This document shows, in pieces, positions 1 through 7,758 of a stretch of DNA of 64,000 nt (position 1 is its first letter; the number at the start of each line of letters is the position of its first letter). The DNA is from Pseudonocardia sediminis (GTDB taxonomy: Bacteria; Actinomycetota; Actinomycetes; Mycobacteriales; Pseudonocardiaceae): the NCBI RefSeq assembly GCF_004217185.1, contig NZ_SHKL01000001.1, positions 3,780,001 to 3,844,000 on the forward strand. The letters are read 5' to 3'. The notes below the pieces were generated by a model that was given only the letters and a program-made list of their open reading frames with translations, searched no databases and had not been told where the DNA came from. Both the position numbers and the translations under genes were made by a program.

Positions 1-347
1 GAGGTGACGACCGTGCCGTCGGCGGAGGGCTCGAGGCGGTAGCCGTAGACGTGCCCGATGATCGGCCGGGACACCCCGATGATCGTCCAGGCGATCTCGC
101 GGTCCGGCTCGTAGGCGGTGATCTTCACGGTCACGTCGTAGCGGCCCATCGGCCGGTCGCCGAGGGACTCCCGGTCCATGTGCACCACGAACTCGTCACC
201 GACGGCGGTCACCGGCTCGCCGGTCGCGGCCATCAGCATGCCCGAGCTGTCGATGGCCACGTGACCGTCCGGGTCCCGCAGCACGCGGAAGATCGTCGCC
301 GGGTCCGCGGTGATGGTGCGCCTGACCTCTATCCGTTCGTCGCTCAC
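1..347 (-). CDS. SRPBCC-family protein (partial, 3' end beyond window)
   Basis: The reading frame begins at a GTG (345-347) and runs off the left edge, giving about 115 residues. The start reads VSDERIEVRRTITADPATIF, the typical first strand and helix of the START/polyketide-cyclase-like (SRPBCC) fold, followed by a segment with ITAYEPDREIAWTI, which matches the mid-domain beta strands of the family. These proteins have a helix-grip cavity that binds hydrophobic ligands, and many are annotated only by fold. The ligand here cannot be told. It is the last visible gene of a minus-strand group that includes a methyltransferase and a MetF-like protein. The fold assignment is fairly safe; any enzymatic role is unknown. 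Confidence 0.7.
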   Translation of the reverse strand, partial: MSDERIEVRRTITADPATIFRVLRDPDGHVAIDSSGMLMAATGEPVTAVGDEFVVHMDRESLGDRPMGRYDVTVKITAYEPDREIAWTIIGVSRPIIGHVYGYRLEPSADGTVVT

Positions 348-393
348 GGGACCGATCCTGCCACCGGGACACCGTCCCGGCCGGGCGGGATGA

Positions 394-1161
394 TCACTGC
401 CGGACGGCGTGGAGCAGCCGGACGACGACGTGCCCGTCCTCGGCCAGCGTCGCCAGCCGTTGCGACTGGTCCTTCGCCTCGACGAACCGGGGGTCGTCGC
501 CGTGCGCCCGTTCCAGCGCCTCGCCGAACTCCTCGGTGCGCCGGGTCCAGTCGGCCGGGGGTTCCGGCAGGTCGTCGACGTCGACCTCGGCCCGCAGGTC
601 GAACCCGTTGTCGCGGAGCAGCTCCCGCAGCGAGTCCGACGTCGGGAACGTGTTGCCCTCCGGTGCCCCGGCGGGCCGTTCCTCGTCCCCGACGACGACG
701 AGCAGCCCGAGCGGGCCGTCGGCGCGCAGCACGCGGTGGATCTCGGTGAGCAGCGCGTCCTTGTCGTCCATCGTGCAGACCACGCCCAGGCACCAGACCG
801 CGTCGGCCGCGCCGTCGGTGAACGGGAGGCGCCCGCCGTCGGCGACCACGGCCGGCAGCCCGAACAGCCGCGACGCCGAGCGGCACGCGCCGACCATCGG
901 GTCCGCGACGACCGGGGACGCGCCGGTGTGCTCGACGGCGTAGCCCGCCGGTCCCCCGACCCCGCCCCCGACGTCGACCAGACGGGTCCCCGCGCCGATC
1001 CCGCACGTGCTCAGCAGCCAGTCCAGGCCCGCCGGGCTGGCGCTGCCGCGGCAACCGGCCGGGATCGCGTACTCGGGGCCGAGATCCTGCACGACGCCCT
1101 CGGTCCAGCGCGCGACCGTGTCGAACTCCGCTTCCATCGGCGTCTCACCGTTCGTACCCAT
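394..1161 (-). CDS. Class I SAM-dependent methyltransferase
   Basis: A 255-residue protein with the glycine-rich SAM-binding motif I at residues 61-70 (LVDVGGGVGG), an acidic post-I region (VVADPMVGACRSA) and a motif II/III segment around AVWCLGVVCTMDD and LRADGPLGLLVVV. This is the Methyltransf_11/25 type of Rossmann-fold methyltransferase that acts on small molecules. No substrate-recognition domain is recognisable. The gene lies 44 bp downstream of the MetF-like gene in the same orientation. That gene's family supplies methyl groups to methionine and hence SAM, but a functional link is only suggestive. ATG start; alternative downstream ATG at residue 9 is possible. Confidence 0.8.
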   Translation of the reverse strand: MGTNGETPMEAEFDTVARWTEGVVQDLGPEYAIPAGCRGSASPAGLDWLLSTCGIGAGTRLVDVGGGVGGPAGYAVEHTGASPVVADPMVGACRSASRLFGLPAVVADGGRLPFTDGAADAVWCLGVVCTMDDKDALLTEIHRVLRADGPLGLLVVVGDEERPAGAPEGNTFPTSDSLRELLRDNGFDLRAEVDVDDLPEPPADWTRRTEEFGEALERAHGDDPRFVEAKDQSQRLATLAEDGHVVVRLLHAVRQ

Positions 1162-1205
1162 CCGACGCGGCTACCCGGTCGGGACCGGTCCATCCTCGCC
1201 GGCGG

Positions 1206-2252
1206 TCACGTCCCGGAACGGATCCGACGGCCGATCTCGGCCTTGATCGCGGTCGACTCGGCGAGCCCGGCCGACGTGCCGCGACCGGAGAGGTTCACTC
1301 CGGCCACCCCTTCGACGGCGATCAGCTCGCGGGCCTCGGCCACCGCAGCGGCGATCCCCGCCTCCACCGGGTCCGCGGCGGTCAGCACGTCGGAGACCCG
1401 GTCCGGGTCCAGCTCGAGGCCCGGGTAGGCCTGTAGCCGCCGCGCCGAGGCCTCGTCGGTGTAGACGGCGACCCCGGCGACGATCGGCAGGGACCCTCCC
1501 TCGTCCCGCACCGCGGCGGCGAACGCCGCGACGTGCTCGGCCGACCCGGCGTGGTTGAGCACCGCCAGCTGGGCGCCCGCCCGCTGCTTCTGGGCCAGCC
1601 GGCCGGGACGGTTCCCGCGGGGCGGGGCGTCCGGCGCCTCCGGGACGGCGACGGCGAGCCCGGCCGCGGCGGCGAGTGCGGTGAGACGGGTGCCGTCGAG
1701 GTCGAACACCGGCGTGACGTCCGGGCGCACGCCGGGGGCCCGCCCGTCGCCGGTCGCGCAGAACACGCCGTCGGTCCCGATCGCGGCCAGGCCGGCGACC
1801 TCCTGCTCCAGGACGACGCGGTTGCGGTCGCGGCAGGTCAGGGTGATCCACGGGTGCCCGCCGGCCTCACCGACGAGTGCGGCGAGCATCGTCGGCGGGA
1901 AGTCGGGCTCGTCGTGGTGCTCGCCGACCAGGATCGCGTCACAGGCGCCCGCGAGGACGGAGACGGTCCGCTGCAACGTCGCGGCGTCGTAGGGCGGGAC
2001 GGAGAGGTCGGTCAGCACCACCGGCCGCCCGCGGGTACGGACGAACAGGTCGGGTTCGGGGCGCGGCGGGGCCGGCGGCCCGGCCCAGGGCACCGGGCCC
2101 GGCGCGGTGGCGAACGGGCACGGCACCGGGGCGACCTCACACCCCAGGTCGGCGCGCACACCGCCGCAGGGCCCGTAGGTCATGTGCTTGGGGCAGCCGA
2201 CCGTCGCCGCCGGGTCGTCGCGTGCGGTGGTGGACGGCATCGGGGGGCGCAT
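1206..2252 (-). CDS. MetF-like methylenetetrahydrofolate reductase with N-terminal MTHFR_C cysteine domain
   Basis: A 348-residue protein in two parts. Residues about 18-48 carry cysteines C20, C29, C38 and C45 in the CPKHMTYGPCGG context that defines the MTHFR_C zinc/Fe-S-like domain. Residues about 70-345 form a TIM-barrel region resembling MetF (ILVGEHHDEPDFPP, PWITLTCRDRNR, GVNLSGRG). MetF enzymes reduce 5,10-methylene-THF to 5-methyl-THF for methionine synthesis. The MTHFR_C domain usually exists as a separate protein or C-terminal domain, so its N-terminal position is notable. The barrel is divergent, so reductase activity is inferred. No strong ribosome binding site precedes the ATG chosen; a second ATG follows four codons later. 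Confidence 0.7.
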   Translation of the reverse strand: MRPPMPSTTARDDPAATVGCPKHMTYGPCGGVRADLGCEVAPVPCPFATAPGPVPWAGPPAPPRPEPDLFVRTRGRPVVLTDLSVPPYDAATLQRTVSVLAGACDAILVGEHHDEPDFPPTMLAALVGEAGGHPWITLTCRDRNRVVLEQEVAGLAAIGTDGVFCATGDGRAPGVRPDVTPVFDLDGTRLTALAAAAGLAVAVPEAPDAPPRGNRPGRLAQKQRAGAQLAVLNHAGSAEHVAAFAAAVRDEGGSLPIVAGVAVYTDEASARRLQAYPGLELDPDRVSDVLTAADPVEAGIAAAVAEARELIAVEGVAGVNLSGRGTSAGLAESTAIKAEIGRRIRSGT

Positions 2253-2301
2253 CGTCGTCAGGTACCCGGCGGGCGGCGGGCCGGAAACCGCCCGGAGTCC
2301 C

Positions 2302-2940
2302 TCAGGAGAGCGGCGGCTTGCCCTGGCCGGTCAGCCACGTGGCGATGTCGAGCAGCGACGTGTCGGTGTCCTGCGCGCTGCTGACCAGCATCGCGTAGGC
2401 CTGCTCGTCGTCGAGGCCGAACCGCTCCATCAGGATCCCGGTCGCCTGCCCGATCACGTCCCGCGTGCCCAGGATCTCGATCAGCCGGCCGACCTGCTGC
2501 CCGCCGTAGAGCGCCACCGCGGCCTGCAGCACGAACACCATGCCGACGGTGCGGCTCGGATCGCCCAGCACCCCCGACCGGCCGGCGTGGAAGGACACGG
2601 CGGCCGGCGCCGCGCCCGGGGGCGCCATCACGAACGACAGGACGCTGCGCACCCCGCTGCGCCCTGCCGTCCCGGCGTAGTCCGGCCAGCGCTCCGCCGC
2701 CTCGGTCTCGACGTCGTCGAGCAGGATCGTCGTCGTGCGCCGGGCCAGCATCGCGTCCACGCACGGCCCCTCGTCGCACGCCCAGCCCCCGACGAGTCGC
2801 TCGAGGCGGGGACGGCCGGTCGTGACGGCGTCGTCGCGCAGCACGGTGACCACGGCCCCGTCGGCGCCCGGCACGTCGCGGACGGCGTTGTCGAGGATCT
2901 CCCGCAGGCCGAGTCGCAGCCGGTCGTCGTGGTCGTCCAT
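2302..2940 (-). CDS. GAF-ANTAR transcription antitermination regulator
   Basis: A 212-residue protein with an N-terminal GAF-like sensor (about residues 15-135, including GPCVDAMLARRTTTILLDDV) and a C-terminal ANTAR domain (about 145-205, GTRDVIGQATGILMERFGLDDEQAYAMLVSSAQDT). ANTAR domains bind tandem RNA stem-loops and block transcription termination. The pattern IGQATGILMERF is diagnostic. GAF-ANTAR proteins are abundant in actinobacteria. The start at 2940 is chosen because GAGGGGG lies just upstream on the minus strand; the open frame extends further to 3042 without a better site. It sits 49 bp upstream of the MetF-like gene. Its RNA targets cannot be identified from this window. Confidence 0.88.
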   Translation of the reverse strand: MDDHDDRLRLGLREILDNAVRDVPGADGAVVTVLRDDAVTTGRPRLERLVGGWACDEGPCVDAMLARRTTTILLDDVETEAAERWPDYAGTAGRSGVRSVLSFVMAPPGAAPAAVSFHAGRSGVLGDPSRTVGMVFVLQAAVALYGGQQVGRLIEILGTRDVIGQATGILMERFGLDDEQAYAMLVSSAQDTDTSLLDIATWLTGQGKPPLS

Positions 2941-3089
2941 CGAGTCCCCCTCGATCACGCACTCCCCGGCCGGTGCCCCGGCCCCGCCTCTCGGTCCGAC
3001 GTGCCGCACACGTCCGGGCGTGCGGTGCGCAGGAGCGTACAAGAACCTGATCCACGGTTCACGACGCCCGGTACGGGTACCTCGCGGAC

Positions 3090-4040
3090 ATGACGAGCTT
3101 CGGGTACTTCCTGTCCTGCGAGGAGTACGGACCGCGTGACCTGGTCCGACAGGCCCGGATGGCCGAGGCGGCCGGGTTCGAGCGCCTCTGGATCTCCGAC
3201 CACTTCCACCCCTGGGTCGACGCGCAGGGGCAGAGCCCCTTCGTCTGGTCGGTGATCGGGGCGCTGTCGGAGGCCGTGTCGATCCCGGTGACGACGGCGG
3301 TGGTCTGCCCGACCGTGCGGATCCACCCGGCGATCATCGCCCAGGCCGCCGCGACGGCCGCGGTGCAGCTCGAGGGCCGGTTCGTCCTCGGCGTGGGCAG
3401 CGGCGAGGCGCTCAACGAGCACATCCTCGGCGACCCCTGGCCCTCGATCGGCGTCCGCCTGGAGATGCTGGAGGAGGCGGTGGCGCTCATCCGTCTGCTG
3501 CACACCGGCCGTCAGGTCAGCTTCCACGGCAAGCACTACGAGGTGCACGACGCCCGGATCTACACCGTCCCGGACGAGCCGATCCCGATCTACGTCTCCG
3601 GGTTCGGGCCGCAGGCCACCGAGCTGGCCGCCCGGATCGGCGACGGCTACTGCACCGTCGCCCCGGACGACGAGATGATCCGGACCTACCGCGGCGCCGG
3701 CGGCAGGGGCCCGGCCCAGGCCGCACTGAAGGTGTGCTGGGCCGAGACCGAGCAGGAGGGGATCGAGACCGCGCACCGGACGTGGCCCAACGACATGATG
3801 GGCGGGCAGCTCGCGCAGATCCTCCCCCGGCCACAGGACTTCGAGGCGGCCGCCGCCACGATCCCGCTGTCGGCCGCGGCCGAGCAGTTCGCGTGCGGAC
3901 CCGACCCCGAGCCCCATCGGGCGGCCGCGCAGGCCTACCTCGACGCGGGCGTCGACGAGGTCTACGTCCAGCAGATCGGCGGGCACCACGAGGAGTTCTT
4001 CCGCCTGTGGCAGGAGAAGGTGCTCCCGGCCCTGCGCTGA
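3090..4040 (+). CDS. F420-dependent LLM-class oxidoreductase (glucose-6-phosphate dehydrogenase-like subfamily)
   Basis: A 316-residue luciferase-like monooxygenase-fold protein. The N-terminal MTSFGYFLSCEEYGP and RLWISDHFHPWVD, the central GRFVLGVGSGEALNEH and the C-terminal DEVYVQQIGGHHEEFF are hallmarks of the TIGR03557 family, which groups with F420-dependent glucose-6-phosphate dehydrogenase. Such enzymes pass hydride between a small substrate and the deazaflavin cofactor F420. The substrate here is not evident. F420 use fits an actinobacterial host. The gene is transcribed away from the GAF-ANTAR gene and converges on the IclR gene with only 7 bp between stops. Confidence 0.88.
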   Translation: MTSFGYFLSCEEYGPRDLVRQARMAEAAGFERLWISDHFHPWVDAQGQSPFVWSVIGALSEAVSIPVTTAVVCPTVRIHPAIIAQAAATAAVQLEGRFVLGVGSGEALNEHILGDPWPSIGVRLEMLEEAVALIRLLHTGRQVSFHGKHYEVHDARIYTVPDEPIPIYVSGFGPQATELAARIGDGYCTVAPDDEMIRTYRGAGGRGPAQAALKVCWAETEQEGIETAHRTWPNDMMGGQLAQILPRPQDFEAAAATIPLSAAAEQFACGPDPEPHRAAAQAYLDAGVDEVYVQQIGGHHEEFFRLWQEKVLPALR

Positions 4041-4047
4041 GCCCTGC

Positions 4048-4767
4048 TCAGTCGTCGCTCACCGCGTCGCGCAGCGTCGACGCGGTGGCCTCCACCCGCC
4101 CGTCCAGCACGCCGTGGCGGTCGGCGGCCGACACCGCGGCGACGACCCGGCCGTCCCGGTACACCGGCACCGCGACGGCGGTCGCGCCGGGCAGCAACGG
4201 CCCGCTGTCCCCGGTCTCGGCGCCCCGCTCCCGGGTGGTGGCCGCGCCGTCCAGCACGCCGACGACGGCGGCCGGGTCCCCCGGGTGGGCGGTGAGCGCG
4301 ATCTCGCGGCGCGCGGCCTCCGGCAGGTGTGCGAACAGGACACGCCCGGCCGCGGTGTCGAGCAGCGGGCGTCGGACCTGGGAGGAGATCGCGACGTCGA
4401 ACGCCTCGTCGGCGCCCGCCCAGTCGACGTAGACGGCGTCGTCCCCGACCCGCACCGCGAGCAGCACCGGGACGCCGAGACGCTCGCTCAGCGCCGCGAG
4501 GCCGGCGTGGCGCACCGACTGCACCGGCGGCAGGCCGGCCCGCAGCGCCAGGACGTACGGCGCGGGGCCGAGCGAGTACCGGCGGTCCCGCTCGTCGAGG
4601 AACCCGATGGCCGTGAGCCCGTCGACCAGCTTCTGCACCGACGACACCGGGGCGTCCACCGCGTGGGCCAGCCCGGTCAGCGTCACTCCCTCCGGCCGGC
4701 CCACCACGACGTCGAGCAGCGATGCCACCCGATCGATGGTCCGGTGATGCGCGTGCGGCCTATCCAT
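4048..4767 (-). CDS. IclR-family transcriptional regulator
   Basis: A 239-residue protein with an N-terminal winged helix (about residues 8-68: IDRVASLLDVVVGRPEGVTLTGLAHAV, then VSSVQKLVDGLTAIGFL) and a C-terminal IclR effector-binding domain (about 80-235, ending AVPVYRDGRVVAAVSAAD). IclR proteins usually control an adjacent catabolic operon in response to a small carboxylic or aromatic effector. It is divergent from the CoA-transferase operon at 4854-8990, which is its most likely target. The two genes share an AT-rich 86-bp control region. Confidence 0.9.
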   Translation of the reverse strand: MDRPHAHHRTIDRVASLLDVVVGRPEGVTLTGLAHAVDAPVSSVQKLVDGLTAIGFLDERDRRYSLGPAPYVLALRAGLPPVQSVRHAGLAALSERLGVPVLLAVRVGDDAVYVDWAGADEAFDVAISSQVRRPLLDTAAGRVLFAHLPEAARREIALTAHPGDPAAVVGVLDGAATTRERGAETGDSGPLLPGATAVAVPVYRDGRVVAAVSAADRHGVLDGRVEATASTLRDAVSDD

Positions 4768-4787
4768 ATGGGTAACTCTATCTCACA

Positions 4788-4816
4788 TTGCGTAGGTTTG
4801 TTTGCATGCCTAACGT
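4788..4816 (+). promoter_or_regulatory. Candidate promoter of the CoA-transferase operon
   Basis: In the short AT-rich gap between the divergent IclR gene and the operon, TTGCGT (4788-4793) and TAACGT (4811-4816) are separated by 17 bp. The second fits the actinobacterial TAnnnT pattern for a -10 box. The predicted start of transcription near 4823 would leave a leader of about 30 bases before the ATG at 4854. Matches to the -35 consensus are partial, so this is a sequence-based guess. No convincing IclR palindrome was found here. Confidence 0.35.
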
Positions 4817-4853
4817 TGTGACCACAGGAGAGAACGACAGCGGGAGGTCCGGG

Positions 4854-6065
4854 ATGGACAACGGGACAGGCGCCCTGGCCGGCGTCCGCGTGATCGACCT
4901 CGCCTCGGTGGTGATGGGCCCGTACGCGACCCAGATCCTCGGCGACCTGGGAGCCGACGTGATCAAGGTCGAGTCCCCGGGCGGGGACATGGTGCGGCGC
5001 ACGCACCCCCAGCGGAACCCGGGCATGGGTGCGCTGGCGCTGAACGTCAACCGGAACAAGCGCAGCCTCGCGCTCGACCTCAAGTCGGCCGACGGCCGCG
5101 CCGCGTTCCTGGACCTGGTCGCCACCGCCGACGTGCTGGTGACGAACATGCGCCCGGGAGCGCTGGACCGCCTCGGGCTCGACGGCGAGACGCTGACCGC
5201 GCACAACCCGCGGCTCGTGTACTGCCGCGCGCAGGGCTTCCGCTCGGACTCCGAGCTCGCCGACCGCGCCGCCTACGACGAGATCGTGCAGGCCTCGTCC
5301 GGCATGGTCGACCTGATGCGCCGGGCCACCGGGACGCCGTCCTACGCTCCGACGATCCTGGCCGACAAGGTCTGCGCGCTCACCATCGTCTACTCGGTGC
5401 TGGCCGCCGTCATCCACCAGAAGGCGACCGGGCGGGGCCAGGTCGTCGAGGTGCCGATGAACGACACGATGCTCGCGTTCAACCTGGTCGAGCACCTGTC
5501 CGGGCACACGTTCGTCCCGGAGGAGGGCCCGACCGGCTTCAACCGGTCGATGGCCGCCGGGCACCAGGCCGTCGAGACGAAGGACGGCTGGGCCTGCATC
5601 CTGCCCTACACCCCGGCGAACATCGCCGACTTCTTCCGCGCCGCCGGGCGCGAGGACCTGGCGACCGACCCCCGCTTCGCCGACGGCGCCGCCCTGTCCG
5701 CGCACCAGGAGGACCTCTACGCCCTGATCGCCGAGATGTCCCCGGACCGTACGACCGACGACTGGGCCCGGCTCTGCGCCGACCACTCGATCCCGTTCGC
5801 CCCGGTGCTCGCGATCGACGAGGCGGAGAACGACCCCTACGTCACCGAGGGCGGCGTGCTGACCGAGTCCGAGCACCCCACCGAGGGCCGCTACCGCTCG
5901 ATCGGCTTCCCGGTGAAGCTCTCCGGGACCCCCGCCGGGATGCGCTCGCCGTGCCCGTCGCTGGGACAGGACAGCGTCGCGCTGCTGCGCGAGCTGGGAC
6001 GCTCGCCCGAGCAGATCGACGCGCTGGTCTCCTCCGGTGTCGTGGTCTCGGGGGCGGCGTCGTGA
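4854..6065 (+). CDS. Family III (CaiB/BaiF) CoA transferase
   Basis: A 403-residue formyl-CoA-transferase-type protein. The N-terminal GVRVIDLASVVMGPYATQILGDLGADVIKVE pattern is split by the family's typical knot entry, and D171 in the ILADK segment aligns with the catalytic aspartate (Asp169 of oxalate formyl-CoA transferase), which forms a mixed anhydride with the acyl group. These enzymes move CoA between organic acids. The ATG at 4854 is preceded by GGGAGG at proper spacing and is preferred over an in-frame start 22 codons upstream. The stop overlaps the next GTG by 3 bases, so translation is probably coupled. It likely activates the operon's acid substrate. Confidence 0.9.
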   Translation: MDNGTGALAGVRVIDLASVVMGPYATQILGDLGADVIKVESPGGDMVRRTHPQRNPGMGALALNVNRNKRSLALDLKSADGRAAFLDLVATADVLVTNMRPGALDRLGLDGETLTAHNPRLVYCRAQGFRSDSELADRAAYDEIVQASSGMVDLMRRATGTPSYAPTILADKVCALTIVYSVLAAVIHQKATGRGQVVEVPMNDTMLAFNLVEHLSGHTFVPEEGPTGFNRSMAAGHQAVETKDGWACILPYTPANIADFFRAAGREDLATDPRFADGAALSAHQEDLYALIAEMSPDRTTDDWARLCADHSIPFAPVLAIDEAENDPYVTEGGVLTESEHPTEGRYRSIGFPVKLSGTPAGMRSPCPSLGQDSVALLRELGRSPEQIDALVSSGVVVSGAAS

Positions 6066-6802
6066 AGGTCTCGGACATCCTCGCCGCGGGCACCACGCCG
6101 CTGACCGCGCCCGCATTCCCGGCCGGGTCGCACCGGTTCCTCGAACGCGAGTACCTCAACATCGTCTACCGCACCGACGCCGACGCGTTCCGCGCCGCCG
6201 TCCCCGAGCCGCTGACCGTCGACGAGCCGCTCGTGCGGTTCGAGGTCATGCACATGGGCGACGTCGACGGGTTCGGCCCCTACACCGAGTGCGGGCAGGC
6301 GCTGGCCGTGTCGTTCGACGGCGAGCGGGGCGAGTACCTGCACGGCATGTGGCTCGACAACGCCCCGGCGATCTTCGCCGGGCGCGAGCAGAGCGCCTAC
6401 CCGAAGTCGTTCGGCACTCCGCGACTGCGCGTCGACGACGGGGCCCTGGTCGGGACGCTGCGCCTGGGCGAGCTGCCGGTCGCCACGGCGACGATGGCCT
6501 ACAAGAACGCACCGCTCGACCCGGCGCTCGCCGCCGAGCAGATCGGCGTGCCGACGTGGATGGTCAAGCTCGTCCCCGGTCCGGGCCGGCCGTCGCTCGC
6601 CCGCCTGGTGCGCACGCAGATCAGCGACCTGACCGTGAAGCAGGCCTGGTCGGGACCGGCCCGGCTGCAGTTGTTCGACCACGTCCTCGCGCCCCTGGCG
6701 GACCTGCCGGTACGCGAGATCGTCTCCGCATCGCACGTGCTGACCGACCTGACGCTGGCGCCGGCCGAGACGGTGCACGACTACCTGGAGGACCGGTCAT
6801 GA
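6062..6802 (+). CDS. Acetoacetate-decarboxylase-family protein
   Basis: A 246-residue protein beginning at GTG 6062, which overlaps the CoA-transferase stop. The ADC-fold pattern is clear: FEVMHMGDVDGFGPYTECGQA, MWLDNAPAIFAGREQ, then SAYPKSFGTPRLR. Lysine 115 is at the position of the Schiff-base lysine of Clostridium ADC. The adjacent lysine that lowers its pKa in true ADC is serine here (S116). Decarboxylation of a beta-keto acid is therefore possible but not certain; many ADC-like proteins do other imine or enolate chemistry. Its neighbours all act on acyl-CoA or beta-oxidation intermediates. Both ends overlap neighbouring genes by 4 bases. Confidence 0.82.
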   Translation: MKVSDILAAGTTPLTAPAFPAGSHRFLEREYLNIVYRTDADAFRAAVPEPLTVDEPLVRFEVMHMGDVDGFGPYTECGQALAVSFDGERGEYLHGMWLDNAPAIFAGREQSAYPKSFGTPRLRVDDGALVGTLRLGELPVATATMAYKNAPLDPALAAEQIGVPTWMVKLVPGPGRPSLARLVRTQISDLTVKQAWSGPARLQLFDHVLAPLADLPVREIVSASHVLTDLTLAPAETVHDYLEDRS

Positions 6803-7758
6803 GGATCACCGAGGTGGGCGCCGGCACGATCGGCGTCTCCTGGACCACGCTGCTGGCCTTCCACGGCCACGACGTCACCGTCACCGACCCGCGGAAGGAC
6901 CTGGCCGAGGCCGTCGCGACCGGCGTGCGCCAGTTCGCGCCGTCGCTGCGCGCCGACCCGGACGCCCTGCTGGCCCGGGTGCGCTGCGAGCCGGATCTGG
7001 AGACCGCCGTCGCCGATGCGGAGATCGTGCAGGAGCAGGGCCCGGAGGATCTGGACCTCAAACGCTCGCTGTTCGCCAGGATCGGCGCCGCCGCCCCGGC
7101 CACGACACCGCTGCTGACCTCGACATCCGGTCTGATGCCCACCGACATCGCCCGGGACCTCGACGACGCCGTCGCGGCCCGGCTGCTCGTCGCGCACCCG
7201 TTCAACCCGCCGCACCTGCTGCCGCTGGTCGAGATCGTCGCCGGCGACCGGACCTCGCGCGCGTCCCTGGACGTCGCCGCGGAGTTCCTGCGCTCGGCCG
7301 GCAAGGACCCGGTGGAGCTGCACCGGGAGGTCTCCGGGTTCGTGGCGAACCGTCTGCAGTCGGCGCTGTTCCGCGAGGCCGTGTCGCTGGTGCGCGACGG
7401 CGTGGTCTCCCCCGCCGAGCTCGACCGCGTCGTCACCGGCTCGCTCGGGCCGCGCTGGGCGACCGGCGGCCCGTTCCTGAGCTTCCACCTCGGCGGCGGC
7501 CCAGGCGGGCTGCGTCACATGCTCGAGCACCTCGGGCCGGGGATGGCGCGCCGCTGGGCCGATCTGGGGAACCCCTCCCTCGACGCCGGCACCGTCGACG
7601 CCCTGAGCAGCGCGACCGAACAGGCCTACGGCGACGACTACGCCGCCCTGACCACCGCCCGCGACCGCGCCGAGACCGCCGTGCTGAGCGCACGGCAGGC
7701 CGCCGGGATCGCGGGCGAGCAGACTGCAGAGCAGATGAACTCGGAGGCCACACGATGA
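6799..7758 (+). CDS. 3-hydroxyacyl-CoA dehydrogenase, NAD-binding
   Basis: A 319-residue protein starting ATGA over the previous stop. The N-terminal VGAGTIGVSWTTLLAFHGHDVTVTD is a Rossmann nucleotide-binding unit. VAHPFNPPHLLPLVEIV carries the HPFNPPH motif in which the histidine acts with a glutamate as catalytic dyad, and KDPVELHREVSGFVANRLQ joins to the helical C-terminal domain. The length and organisation resemble L-carnitine dehydrogenase and lambda-crystallin-type 3-hydroxyacid dehydrogenases as well as fatty-acid 3-hydroxyacyl-CoA dehydrogenase. The exact substrate is therefore open. It is third in the four-gene operon. Confidence 0.87.
   Translation: MRITEVGAGTIGVSWTTLLAFHGHDVTVTDPRKDLAEAVATGVRQFAPSLRADPDALLARVRCEPDLETAVADAEIVQEQGPEDLDLKRSLFARIGAAAPATTPLLTSTSGLMPTDIARDLDDAVAARLLVAHPFNPPHLLPLVEIVAGDRTSRASLDVAAEFLRSAGKDPVELHREVSGFVANRLQSALFREAVSLVRDGVVSPAELDRVVTGSLGPRWATGGPFLSFHLGGGPGGLRHMLEHLGPGMARRWADLGNPSLDAGTVDALSSATEQAYGDDYAALTTARDRAETAVLSARQAAGIAGEQTAEQMNSEATR

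Noticed and set aside
4768..4853. IclR operator around GTAGG...CCTAAC before the CoA transferase
   Set aside because: The symmetry is broken by an extra base and arms of four bases are too short to be convincing.
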